Assembly: GCA_025765615.1 (NCBI GenBank)
Contig: JAIVFJ010000297.1
Coordinates: forward strand, 1 to 64,000
Length of the DNA: 64,000 bases
Direction: 5' to 3'
Origin: Zopfochytrium polystomum
Lineage: Eukaryota > Chytridiomycota > Chytridiomycetes > Chytridiales > Chytridiaceae
Shown: one piece after another, positions 35,596-47,900 of the stretch
How positions within the stretch are numbered: the first letter of the stretch is position 1
Layout of the letters: the number at the start of each line of letters is the position of its first letter
The notes under the pieces: generated by a model
Told to the model about the DNA's origin: nothing
The model's input: the letters and a program-made list of their open reading frames with translations, nothing else
The model's database searches: none
Program-made: the position numbers and the translations under genes

Positions 35596-36335
35596 AGAGC
35601 GATACACCCGACTTTGGGAAGAGCGCGTCCTCGGCGGTGAACACTCGACAGCGGCCCAGGGTGTACGGACGAGAGGGAAGGCGGCTGACTATTCCTTTCT
35701 GTTGGGTGTTCGTGTGAGTGTACAGACTGCCGAAAAGGACGCCCATTCGCAATCCAAAACTGCGCGTCGAGGGCTGCATGTGCCCTGTTTTTGGCCAGTT
35801 TGCTTCAAAATCAAAGAGCGCTAAAATGACCATTGACCAGTACATTTTTCATGAGGCTGCTTTTTTTTTATATTGCTGTGATCCTTTTCGGGTTTTGGTC
35901 CCGTACTGAAGAGAAAGAAAATAGGAAAAAGCTGATACCCGGAAGAGGGGGAAAAGAACGGCGAGTCTTCTCCGGCTGACAAAGGAAGGATGTGCAGACC
36001 ATAGAAGTCACAACGCAATCCCCGGCGGTTGCGAAATTCTAAGGAATAGAAGTTCCTAGCAAAGTGGTGTGGCATCAAAGAGGAGAGAGAAGGCAGAGCC
36101 AGGGTTTCGAGGCTACGCCACATGGGTAAAAGCACCTCCTGAGATGACCTAAAACAGAAGGGATTGGTGGGCGACGGAATTAAGGTGAATGATATCGAAA
36201 AAGAAGGGACGAAGTAGGAGTGAGAAAAGGAGAAGAATGGAATGAGATCAGTAGCGCTGAAGTAAGAAATGGTTTAACAAATAATCTAACGGAAAAAAAA
36301 AAAGAAAAGTGGGGGCGAGAGACTACTCCATCCGT
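33981..36335. other. Repeat-derived intergenic region
   Basis: It contains the second copy of the 48-bp repeat (34853-34900) and a 36-nt poly(A) run (35558-35593). Minus-strand open stretches at 34.4-34.95 kb read as helical pieces (ELGDAMARIESLAQG, SEQATVEDLTTRISALQDG) in changing frames, as in a decayed gag-like coiled coil. No intact gene. Confidence 0.4.
34853..34900 (+). repeat. 48-bp dispersed repeat, copy B
   Basis: Identical to 8725-8772 in the same orientation, 26 kb away. It sits beside decayed coiled-coil (gag-like) sequence, which supports an origin in a retroelement. Confidence 0.8.
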
Positions 36336-38172
36336 TCACTTGCGAGTAGCGGTGGAAGACTGGCCGATGGTGGATTGCGCAAGAGCCCACCCCGCACCAG
36401 TCTCAAACCCGCTGACGACGCCAGCCTGGCTGGACCCGGAACCGCCCTCAAAGTAGATCGTACTCTTTGGCAGAACCTTCCTCTTCTCGACCTCGAACTG
36501 CGACAGCTGCATCCGCTGCGCGTGGCCTTCTGGCACCTCGCCGTACGCCTTGCTGAGCATCTGCACCTCGTTTGCCTTTGCCTCGGCCAGTGCCAAAATG
36601 TTCTTGGCCTCCTGCGTGGTCCGGAGAGCCGACGACTCTGCCTCGGCCTCGGCCTGCTTCAGCACTTCGTAGTACTGCGCGTCGGATTTCTTGGTCGCGA
36701 CGTAGTAGTCCGCGTCGGCGACGGTCTTGCGCTGCTCGGCCTCGACTTGCGCCGTCGCGAGCTTACCGCGCTGCGTCTCGGTCATAATGTGGTTCTGGAG
36801 ACCGATCTGCGTCGCCTGCATCTGGTTGCGGAGCACCTGCTCCGACTGCAGCTCGAGGTCGCGGCCGAGGGCGCCCTCGAGCTCACGGTCGAGGACGTCG
36901 AAGCTGTGGACGATGATGCCGTAGGTGACTGCTTGCTCGCGGAGGTCGCGAAGGCACTCGGTCTTGAAGGACTCGAGCCACGTCTCCATGTGGTGGTCAG
37001 GAACATCACCGCCAATGGACTTGGCGCGCATGAATTGCTGGTACGAGAGGCGCGAAACGACAGAGTTCACCGCAGATTGCGCAGGGTTGGACAGGGCTTG
37101 CAAAGGACCGTCGTAGTGAGCGGTAAGGAGGAGAGGGTCCTGGATCTGGTATCGCAGGTTGACGCGGAGAATAACGGGCACACCTTCAACGGTGTAGGCG
37201 GGCTGAGTCTTGAACGTTGTTTGCCGCTCGCCGAGGGTCAAGAATCCACGGAAGGAGGTGGTTGGGTTGGTGATGACGTGCTGGCCAGCCTTGAGCACCA
37301 TAAGCTCGTTCCCGCGCTGCAAAATGAGCGTGTTGTTCGCAGGGACGAGGAAGAAAGTTGCCAGAGTGACTTGGGTCGGACCTGCGTCGCTCTTGATGGT
37401 AATGGCGACTTCGCGCTTCCAACCAAGGATGCGGCCATTCTTCCTGTCGTTGTCTTCGTAGTAGGCATGTTCGTTGCCAAGGTTGAGGGTGTCGACGATG
37501 GCGACAACGCGGAAACGACCTTGGGCACCGAATGCTGCGAAGCCACTGTTGCGGACGATAAAGACGCGATTGGACGGGTCGAGAACGACGGCAGCCTCAG
37601 ATTGCCCAACCATGACGGTGGTAAGACCAAGGCAGTCGATGGGCATAGTAAGCTCGTAAGTTCCCTTCCACGCGTGCCTGAAAGAAAAGTTCCACTAGCA
37701 AGGTCCCAAAGTTAGTAATCAGAGGTCGAATGGTTTCGAAGGTCAACAATGCTCACGTAGTTGCCGTTCCGCGTTGCAATCACAGGACGACCGTTCCGAT
37801 CCCACACGCCGATCTGCGAGAATCAAGTTAGAACGTGGGCGGCAGAGATGCCACAACGGAAAAAGGCGAACTTACGAAGCCAGCGGGGACGGTTTTTCCG
37901 CCAAAGGGACGCTGTCGCTTCTTTGTGATGAGACGATGGTCTTTCTTTGCCATCATGCGGGTGTTCAGCTCTTCGAGGGCGGCGGCGAGCGAGGTTGTGA
38001 CTTCGACAAAGTACTCGTGGCGCAGGACGGCAGGGGGGATGGTCCAATCGTCGGTGCCGTCGTAGTGCGTGGCGGGTGCGACGGCGGCGAGGGCCGACTT
38101 TGTGGTGAGGGCCGACGTCACGCCGACGACGGGCTCGATTGGGTTAGCGGCCGAGGCCTTGCCGTTCGACAT
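36336..38172 (-). CDS. SPFH/Band-7 domain membrane-scaffold protein
   Basis: The model has exons 38172-37876, 37813-37757 and about 37664-36336 (about 560 aa). The third exon's acceptor is the weak point: the best in-phase AG is at 37665-37666, while the obvious polypyrimidine acceptor upstream is out of phase. The C-terminal 436 residues are continuous. They contain a Band-7 core (TLATFFLVPANNTLILQRGN, VEGVPVILRVNLRYQIQDP, VSRLSYQQFMRAK) followed by an Ala/Glu/Gln-rich coiled coil (DADYYVATKKSDAQYYEVLK, AEAEAESSALRTTQEAKNIL) and a Ser/Gly tail. That layout matches stomatin/flotillin/prohibitin-type scaffolds, which oligomerise on membranes. No TM or signal peptide is clear, so association may be by acylation. 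The exact subfamily is unassigned. Confidence 0.85.
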
Positions 38173-39903
38173 GATTCTCAGGGGGTTGTTCGTGTGTGTG
38201 AGAGAGGGGGTGTTGTTGCCGATGAAGGGAGCGGGGACGGTTGCTGTGGGCAGCCTTTTTATTTGTTGTCCTCGCGATGGTGGTCGTTGTGCGTGCTGTT
38301 GCTGTGTGTGTGTGGTGGCGCTGCCGATTATTGGGCTTATTTCTGTCTTGTTTGATTTCTGTCTCGTTCGTTGCCTGTCTGCCGAGTGTCTGTCTGGCCA
38401 GCTGCCCCTTCCTTTCTTTGTCCTGGCTCTGTCTGCCCGACTCTCGTACCAGCCTCACAAAGTCTACTTGTCTCTTGCCCATGGAACCTGTTGCTCCGGT
38501 GGAGACTGGGCGCATGAAGCAAATTTCAGGGACCCTGCCTGGGCGCCGAAGACAAAAGAAAGCAAACAAAGAAACAGAAAAAGCGAAACAAATGTCAATG
38601 TGTGAAGCTGACGTGGGACCAACACCGAGTGTGTCACCGCGCACACGCACGCACGGGAAAAGGAAACTTCGCCGCCTTCCGAGTGGAAAGACAGAAAAAG
38701 AGAAGGAAAAAAATAAAAATAAAATAAGAGTCAAAATTCAATAACCACAAACAGTCAGTGCTCCACAGAAGGCCACAATACAAACCGTAAATTTTCAATT
38801 GCATTGTCAGGGGGGTTTCCTGCCTTTTCAGCTGAAAACGGCTTGAAAACAATTATTTGTCTGCACTGGATACAACCACTGCATCGTGCGACACAGCGGG
38901 CGCACCCTTCCTCGAACATTCTTCACCACATTCAAACACATCTACCAGTCGATGTTGCTACTACTACCTGGTGGTCAACTCGCTTCAACGATTGGCAGCA
39001 GGCGACAAAGATTCTCTTCCTTTTGCAGGTCAGCGACTCTAACTGTGGTTATCAGCTGGTGGCAACATAACAATCGATCATCGGAAGGGATGTGATCGAG
39101 AGGGACGGCGACAGCGACAGCGACACTGTCGATTGCCATCCCCACCGTCGACCCGCCTGACCGCCTCTGGATCCGCTCCGTCTAGATTGCAACCGTTGTC
39201 GCCGACCACGCCCCGTGCAAAGCTCGACCGCGCCATCGTCAGCGCCCTCGCCGACGTCGACCTCCTCGCCCTCCTCGCCCTCCTCGACGCCCACGCCTCT
39301 CGTACCACCAACCCACTCTGCGGCACCCACGACGTCGCCAGCGCCAGCATGATCACATAATTGCAGATCGAATATCATGATGTTGAGTCTGCCTCAGTGA
39401 GAATTTGGTTGTTATGTCTGAGTGATCCTCCGTTTGTTCAAACCTGTAGCAGCTCGGGGTCGCTGCTGGTCGACTCCCAGCCATGGCCGCCTGCCGGCGC
39501 CCGCATAGAACGCCACCTCCCAGGTCGCACAATATTTTCTCACCATGACTGGACCGAGCGTCATGGATACGATCTTCTGGCCATTCTTCTTGATCAGGTT
39601 TTGTCAAAGATGGTGGGGAAGGGCAGACGACTTTTGGCCGAAGCGGACCCTGATGGGTGAGTCCTGGAGGCAGAGGGATGGGAAGACGATGGAGGGGAGG
39701 GCGGGCGGGGAGGTTGTCGACGCAGGTGGCTGTGGGGACTGTGTGGGCAAATTGGTAGTGAAAGAGGGAGAGGCGGAATGCCTCAACTGTTATGCAGGTA
39801 GTAGACTGGTTTTGATCCACTGGGTGACCTTGCCAATGACAGTCGTGTCGACGTTGATGCTTCATCGGTAAGTGTTGACAAGTAGTTGCTGGACAACAAG
39901 CAA
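38173..39903. other. Intergenic; possible unassigned minus-strand exons
   Basis: Minus-strand pieces with splice-like ends are seen: NVDTTVIGKVTQWIKTSLLP (about 39850-39795) and NLIKKNGQKIVSMTLGPVM (about 39605-39545, followed by gtgaga). They could be exons of an unrecognised gene cut by the transposon that starts just to the right. I could not assemble a full model. Confidence 0.25.
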
Positions 39904-41939
39904 ATGACTGACACGTCTGGAAAACATGGCTTGCCCAAAGACATCAAGGCTCGCTTATTAGAGCGTCTTGCAGCGGCAGGACCAATCACACCAAAGGCTT
40001 TTGCTGCACAACAATCTGAATTCTACACTGATATTCTGACGGCTAATGGGGCTGATGAGAAAAAAATAAGGGTACTCACTGTCATTTATCTTGTTGCTTC
40101 TGACACCACCGAAGTCGTTCATCGCAAACTACAGGGCCTCGGTTTTGGCGAACGAGAAGAAGACGTCCAATGCCAGCCGAACTCTTGAACTCGTTGCTGC
40201 CCAACCTGCCACTGATGAGGACGAGATTGTCAGCAACCCTTGTGAACCAGCTTCATTGTCTGGAATTCAGCACAGCAACGATTTTTTCGAGGATTTGATG
40301 GGATCTGGCTCCATCGACAACGTGCGATCTGGAACAAACGAGAATCCCCAGTACAGCACGGAAAAAGCTAAAGTCGTCGATCAGCAAGCTCCTGCAAATG
40401 CAAATCGCTTGCCTCCAAATCGTGACAATCGAGTACTAAAATTCGAAAAACACCACCAGACAACCGGGTATAACGTTTTCCAAAAGGAAGTCGGCGCTAG
40501 ACTTAAAGGTAAGTTCGTATGACTGGCGCAAATGCTTACGTTGTTGTAGGCTCTGGAGAGCTGAAGAATAAGCAAGGACCAGAAGTAATGAAGATTCTGT
40601 CCGATGGACTGAAAGAGTGGACTGATCTATCAGAGGATGATAAAAGAACGTATCTTGAAGAAGCGCAGAATCGTCATTCCAACACGGTTGGTCCGCAGCA
40701 CAGCAGCACTCCCTACGACGCTTGTTTTAAGCTGACTTCTGGCAGATGCGCATTGTTAACCCCCAACAACGGATGAAGCTCCAAGAAAAAGAGTTTAGTA
40801 AGATGGAGAAAGGCCAAGACAACCTGGGTGAGACTTCATAAATTCACAGTATCCGCCAGAACGCTTCATGATCGAAATTGTAGACTTACTTGAGGTGGAT
40901 TCCATTCTTTTCACCTTTGACCGACGACCAGAGAGTAAAGGTGTCCGCGTGTCAACCAGAGGTATTGAAGTGAAACAAGCCTTTTGTGCACTTACACTGA
41001 AGCAGGGCCAGTTGCAGCGTCTGTGTATGAGCAGTGGAAAAAAGCCCATCATTTCGGGAACGACTTCCTCACTGCATATCAAAGCGTCAACCAAACGGAT
41101 GCTGACAAGCCCGAGGACAGGCGCGAAGATGGCACTAGCTTCACAAAAGGCGGAAAGCCAAAGTCCAATGTAGATAAATGGTAAACCTGATAAATCACAA
41201 AAATAGGTATTCTCTAAGAACTTTCACAGGAGAACAGAAGTGAAAGATATGGTCCTTGGAAAGATTAACATGGAACGAGCTCGTGCAGATCTTTCAGCTT
41301 TGATGACTTATCCAACGAAAGGGTTGTTGGATGGTTCCGCTTGTATCCACTTTTCTGGTGTCCCAAACGGTATGAATATGGCGAAATGGGTGCAGTGGAC
41401 GAAGCTTGAGTTGGACGAATTAAATGCTGCAATTCGAAGCGGAAACTTCCGCGTGACACTTGGCAGTTAGTACTTGCCACTTTTGCAACAACACCTTGAC
41501 GCAAATGTTGAAAGGTAACAACAATCTAATGGATCTTTGGGAAGCGCTCTGCGTTGGAGACGTCTTGGAGGATCAAACTCAATTGCAAACAAATGGTCCC
41601 TCCATTGCTCTGAATTTTGTTAAGGGTAAGAACTGATATCGCGTGCTTATTTACTGAACTATTTGAGAAGAGGTTGTTCAAACTAGGAAAATCGTTCCTG
41701 AAGGCGGTTGCAAGTGTACTCCATCTGCCCAAACAATTCAAAAATGTGGTTGCAACAACTGCGATGAAGACGCTGGCCATGCACACCGTTGCCCCTTTTG
41801 TGGGCGGCATATGCTGCAGCATCATGGAATTTGCTGTGGCGAGGAGTCATACAGTCGACCAGTAATTTGCCCGCCTTGCCAGCGCAAGTATGTTGGGCTG
41901 TTGGCTGGTTTTCTCAAGAAGGGTCGTGTTGAATCTTGA
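39904..41939 (+). CDS. KDZ-transposon accessory protein: HMG-like segment plus Cys/His cluster
   Basis: A multi-exon gene with boundaries only partly resolved. ATG at 39904 (MTDTSGKHGLPKDIKARLLE). A mid region (about 40440-40690) reads YNVFQKEVGARLK and GLKEWTDLSEDDKRTYLEEA, which has the layout of an HMG-box-like or KDZ-associated DNA-binding domain. The 3' exon (to the TGA at 41937-41939) has a dense Cys/His cluster: CKC, CGCNNC, HAHRCPFCGRHM, HHGICC and CPPCQRKYV. It ends 18 nt before the ATG of the transposase gene on the same strand, so the two look like a two-gene unit of one element. The first intron does not splice cleanly in phase in my model, so an indel or a missed exon is possible. 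Function beyond DNA/zinc binding is unknown. Confidence 0.55.
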
Positions 41940-41957
41940 CGTGGAAATAAATCAACA

Positions 41958-44900
41958 ATGTGCCCTCAACAGAGGAGACAGAGGAAGCGAAAGGAGCGGA
42001 CGTCAGATCAGCAGCCCGTTGCCGCCGTCATCAGCATGCCCACCCATGATCTACATACTTTCTTACCTGTACGTGTCAACGGTGCTTTCAGCCAGGAGGA
42101 AACTGGTATGAAGCGCCTGGTGCAGGGAAAAGAGCTTCGTGATTTCTTCAAAGGGCAAAAGCAACCACGCAAGCCTCCAATGTTCACCGATGAAGACATC
42201 AACCAGAAGTCCTCAACGCTGATGGCTGAATTTGCGAAAGCTGCTGAAACATCACGAAAGAGGAAGCATGCAAATCGTGAGGAGTCGGTGCCTCGTATTG
42301 CTTCAGATCAGATCTACGATGCTACGCAAGAGCCTGAACGAGCACCTGCAACTGATGATTGTGTCACAGTGCTCAATGAACAGACGCCAGATCAGCACCC
42401 TCAACCTGAATCTGCACGTAAGCTCCTCACAATATGAACTAAACTTCTAACAAAGCGCACGACTTTAGAAGGGACCTTTAGCGGTGTAGAGTTTATCACC
42501 GGGTCCATGCCTGAGATTTCTCACCCTCCTCGAAAAAGCAGAACGCATCGGGAGAGGGTCAGCACCTGAAACGCATCGTTTCACCACGAAATCTTCGCTC
42601 TCTTGCATGAATATGTTGTGTGGAAATTCAGTGACGAGGTCCACGCAAGTATGTGCGCTTTCACAGGCTGTGGAGCCCCAGCTACTCTCCAGTGCGGAAC
42701 TTGTAAAGCCTTTTCTACCATGAGCGTCTTCTGTGGTGAACACGCTCTTCAACATCACGAAGCTAGCCTGAGCCATTCCATATCCAATGCTTTTCCGACG
42801 CCAAAGTGAGTGTCATGCTGCGCTAATATCACCTCGTCAAGCGGAGGTGTTATAGTGCGTTTGTTTGGGTACAAATCCTCGGAGGATGTTATACTCGAAC
42901 CATGTCCTACTCACAAACCAGCAGTGTCGCTTTGTAAGCTCGGTTTCATGCCAGCCTCTTTCACTGCTCCAGGTAGGTCAGGCTCTCTGAATGCGGACAA
43001 ACTCATTGCAATGCCTAGGCTTCGCCTTTTCGTTCGATATTCTCGAGAGTGCTGCGGCACTCAAAGCGGAAAATGTCAGTTTACAGGCCATTTATGATAC
43101 GCTAGTCGTAAATGAAGCGGGGAGTGCAAATTCCAGAAGCCCTGATGTGTACCGACAGTTTTCAGCGACTTGCAACGAGTTCATTCAAATTCATCATCTC
43201 ACAAGCCACGGTCGGGTCACTGCTGATATTTATGAGAAATGGGGAGCCGGACGGTTCGAGTGTCCATGTCTTGGAGTGTATCGAGGATCGTGGAATGATG
43301 AGGCCAATGTGGATTGTTCAACCTTTGGTCCCGTTGTTTTGGTACGTCATTTTGAACATGATATATCGTATGTTACTGACAACGAATCAAGGCTGGTGAT
43401 GGATTCTTTTCAGCAAGCCATATGAAGGCAGGGAAAACAACCGGCCAACAGTATGGCTTGCCCATAACAGGAGCAGAGTATTTTCAAAAACTTTCATCTG
43501 CTCTATCAAGCACCAAGGACAATGACGCAATCTGCGGAACGAAGTTTTTTGCTGTAGAAACTCGAAACGGATTTGACAAGAAGAATGATATTAACGGAAT
43601 CTTTGCGACAGCTTGTAGTCATGGGATTGTAAATGCCGTTTTTGGTACGTTCCACTGCTGACAGCGCCTTGTTTAGTTAATGATGTGAAGTAGATGTTGA
43701 TCACGGAGAAGGGTTCAAGTACATGGACAGCGCAATGGACTACCTGTATAATAACTACAACATCCACGGGAGCGAAGTTATACTGTCATACGACGTTAAT
43801 TGCCGCTATCTTGCACACGTGAAGGTTCGTTCAAGCTTGTCATTAGGTGTTCACCAACAACTTTTTAGAAACATCATCGAACAGAATCCATCATTTCTAT
43901 GCTCCCAGTTCTCCATGCGTTTTGCCATGGAGCAGACTGCCAATCTCAATTTGCGCAGTACTTCATTATGGGAGTCGGTTCCATGGACGGGGAGTGGATT
44001 GAACGTGTCTGGAGTTCCTTAACAAAGTGCATTGGGCGAACACAGCGAGCAACTCATGGGAACCGCCAGCTTCAGATTGTTACCACATTCGAAGTCGATG
44101 GATTTAAGAAAGTGAATCAGTTCGTGAAGCTCGTTACTCAAAGAGCAGATAAGGCGGTTGCTGGTTCGTCTCGAAGGAACAGCCATTGAACTGACTCAAG
44201 CCATTCTGAATTGAGCAGGTATCGCCTCATTGAGAGAAAAACTACCCTGTGAGTGGGCACCCCACGATTATAATGGCGTCATTGAAAACAACGTTGCGCG
44301 CCGGCGTGCTGAGTTGCAAAAGCGATTCCAGAAAAAATCTGTTGGAACGAAGGACGAAAAGCTTTCATCTCTCATTAAGTCTTGCGAAGCAACGGCAGCA
44401 AACATCAAAAAGGTTGAGGCAAAACTCGGAAGGGTGTTAGGTACAATTACATTACTATTTTTCCAAACTAACATTTGAAACAAGGTACTGGAGGAACAAC
44501 ACAAGCTTCCATTCTCAAAAAGGGGTTGAAGAAGGAGATGTCGAGTTTGCGGAGGCTTGTTTCCTTGTACAACACTATATCTGAGTCCACCAAAGAAGAC
44601 TACAACATACCGTTGGAGGACGTGAACTTTGAGGATCACGAAGAAAGTAGTGATGACGAAGATGAACTAGACACAGGCACGGCCGATCAGAGCGTTGCCC
44701 ATGGCGCCAGTGCAAGCGAAATTGACTTAGGCCAAGAACTAGGTGCAACCTGTGATTTGTCGTTGCCGTTACGGTTGGAGTTGAAGGATGCTTTCGCACG
44801 AGTTAGAAGTTCACCACAGTCTGCCGATTATGAAGAAACCTATTGGAGACATATGGAAGATCTCTTTTTCGCCGACTCGGACCTGCGGAAGTATTGCTCA

Positions 44901-47900
44901 TACTTCTCCCATCGAAGGCAGCATTTTTGGCCTGCGCTGAAGTCTCTTTTGCCCCAAGAAGTTGAAGGTGGATCAGCTTACTTAAACTTGGTATCACGAA
45001 TTGCATCGAGAGAGGAGATGCTTTTGGAACGCGCGACAGTCGCATTTGACGTGTACAGAACTGACGAAGTTGTTGAAGGAATCGGGCAGGTTGGGAAAGC
45101 ATTTCAGGACGGTGCGCACAGAGGTGTCAGGAACAGGGCAGGACAGGACAAGGCAGACAAGGAACTGAGAGGAGTGATGATTGTATTGGAAACAATAATT
45201 CACTTGAGGGATGGGACAGGTCCCCCATCCCCCTTTTATACCTTTTGAGAGTGTTCCTTGTCAAGACTCCAAGAAAGTTCCAGAAAGAGCAATTAGTAAT
45301 GCAATGATACCAATGATACCAATGACAACAAGACAAGTCAGGAAAGCAAAGAAGGTTCCAGAAGGTTCCACAAGGTTCCATGAAGGAATGTTCTAGAAGG
45401 TTCCAGAAGGTTCCAGAAGGTTCCATGAAGGAATGTTCTAGAAGGTTCCAGAGGTTTCCAGAGGGTGATTCATAACATCATCTCCCCCTTTTAGGCCTCT
45501 TCTGCAACTTGGTGGGGTACCTGGTCTTGAACTCGAGCAGAAGGTCTTGGCAGTGAGTGAGGTTTGACTCAGGCTCCCAGGTGTTGTCAGCATCTGAGTA
45601 ACCTTTCCACTTAACAAGGAACTTGAGTGTTCTTCCAAACCACTTGGCATCCAAGATTTGTTCAACCTCAAATTCCTCTTCACCTTCTACCTCAACTGGA
45701 GGAGGAGGAGGAACAACTCTGCCTGGAATGGAATTGGCCACAAACTTCTCTAAAAGGCTGACATGGAAAACTGGGTGGATCTTCATGGATGCAGGGAGAT
45801 CCAGCTTGAAGGTGACTGGATTGATTTGCTCCAAGATCTTGAAAGGTCCCAACTTGAGGTTGTCTAGCTTGGGACTTGGTCTTTTGGTCTGCAAGTTCTT
45901 CCTCAGAAGCCAAACTTGCTGACCCACAGCAAGGTCATGGTCCATTCTGTGAGTGTTGGCAAATCTTGAGGCATCTTCTTGGGCTTGCTTCAGGGTGGAG
46001 TCCAGGAAGGTGCTGATGATCTTGAGCTTATGTAAGTGTGAAGCCGCAGCAGGAGCTTGGACATTGGATAGGGTCTCTTGTCCCAGAAGATCTCCTCTTG
46101 GATTGAAGCCATAGGTTGCAAAGAAAGGAGATAGCTGGGTGCTTGAGTGGAGAGAATTGTTGAGAGCAAATTCTGCCAGTGGAAGGAGGGTGGGCCAATC
46201 ATCCTGTTGATAGCTGACATAGCACCTCAAATACTGCTCCAGAGTCTGGTTTGTTCTTTCTGTTTGTCCATCAGTCTGAGGGTGATAAGCAGTTGACAGT
46301 TGAGACTTGATTCCAAGGGCTGCTGTGAGTGCTTTCCAAAATTGAGATCTGAACTGTGGTCCTCTGTCACTGACGATTGACTGAGGCAGCCCATGGAGCC
46401 TGAATATGTGCTGCAAAAACAGGTCTGCTGTTCCTTGTGCATCTATATTCTCAGTGCAGGGGATGAAATGGGCCAACTTTGTCCTTCTGCAGATGACAAC
46501 AAGGATAGAGTCAAATCCATGGGATGGGGGCAGTTTCACAATGAAGTCCATGGATATTGATGACCAAGGGCTGATGGCAATTGGGAGGGGCTCCAGAAGT
46601 CCATAGGGCTTGTGTCTGCTGGATTTGTTTCTTTGACAGGTTTCACAGCTGCTGACATAGTTCTTGATGTACTTCCTCATGCCTGGCCAGTAGAAGTCTC
46701 TGGAAACAAGCTCATATGTCTTGTGCTCTCCTGGGTGTCCAGCTGTTGCTGCATCATGCCTTGTCTTGAGTATCTCAAGTTTTTCCTCTTCTTGGCTGAT
46801 TTGAATCTTGTGAGGCTTGGGGTCCTTGGAAATAGCATGGGCCCACACACTGTCAGGAAGCAATAAAAGGTGTGTCTTGGTCTTGGAAAACACATCAGCA
46901 TAAGGGAGATATTCTTTTGGTAGCTTGGATGCCAGCAAAAGGTCTGATGGGTCCAGGTTGTTGTGCTCCTCAGCAGTGGGGCTTGAATTCTTGACTGGGA
47001 ACTGTGATTCTTGAATCTTTGACTGAGAGTTCTGTTCTTGGCAAAGACTGTGAGCTGTGGAACTTGAATCTTGAATGTGGACTGTGAACTGTGGTACTTG
47101 AATCTTTGACTGTGGGTTCTGTGAACAAGAGTCATGGCCATGACTGTGAGCTCTATGAGCTCTACTTGAATCTTGACTGTGAACTGTGAACTGTGGAACT
47201 TGAGTCTTGGCTGGCTGTGAATCTTGAATCAAGGGCTTGAGAGCATGAGACTTGGGGGCTTGACTTGAGTTTTGGGTGACTGTTCCGATTGGTGGAGGTT
47301 GGACTTGACCAGTGACCCAATCAATGGCAGGGTTCTGGGCTTGCAGCCATGGTAATCCCAGGATGACAGAGAATGTGGGTGAGCCAAGATCCAATACTTC
47401 CAGATTGACCATGGATGGTGGAAAGTCTTGGATGTGGAGGTTTAGCTTGGTTTCATGGCTGATTTCCTTGAACAGAGCATGATTGGCAAAGTGGACCTTG
47501 AGGGGTGTGGATTTCTTGATCGTAGGAATGGCACAAGACTTGGCAAGGGTGGCATCAATGATGTTGCAGGATGATCCAGAGTCTATAAGGGCCTTGGTTG
47601 TGATGGTTGACTTGGGTGAGAGTTGAATCTTGACATCCATGGTGAGTTGGTGGGGCTTGGAATCTGAGGTGTTTGTGGTGCTGGTGGTGGTGATGAAACA
47701 GGGGCAGCTTGGAGGAGGGTCCAGGGAATTGCCCCTCAGTGAGCCTGGACCTGGGAGTTTGGGTGCTTCTTCCTTGGGCAGTCCTTGACAGCATGCTCCT
47801 TGGAGCCACAGTAAAAACACAGTCCCTGCTGGGCCCTCCTTGTTTTCTCCTCTTGGCTCAGAGGACCCTTAGGAAGTGTCTCAACTGCATCCACTTGCAT

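Noticed and set aside
36309..37715. 468-codon open frame on the plus strand
   Set aside because: Antisense shadow of the SPFH gene. The minus-strand protein has the Band-7 core; this one has only repetitive Leu/Arg text.
45340..45460. Regularly repeated ggttccag units considered as a CRISPR-like or satellite array
   Set aside because: They lie wholly inside the LTR, are present identically in both LTRs, and have no spacers.
47736..47820. Canonical slippery heptamer for gag-pol frameshifting
   Set aside because: The overlap contains a T-run (gtttttac) near the knuckle codons but not a clean X-XXY-YYZ in the gag frame, so I do not assign a site.
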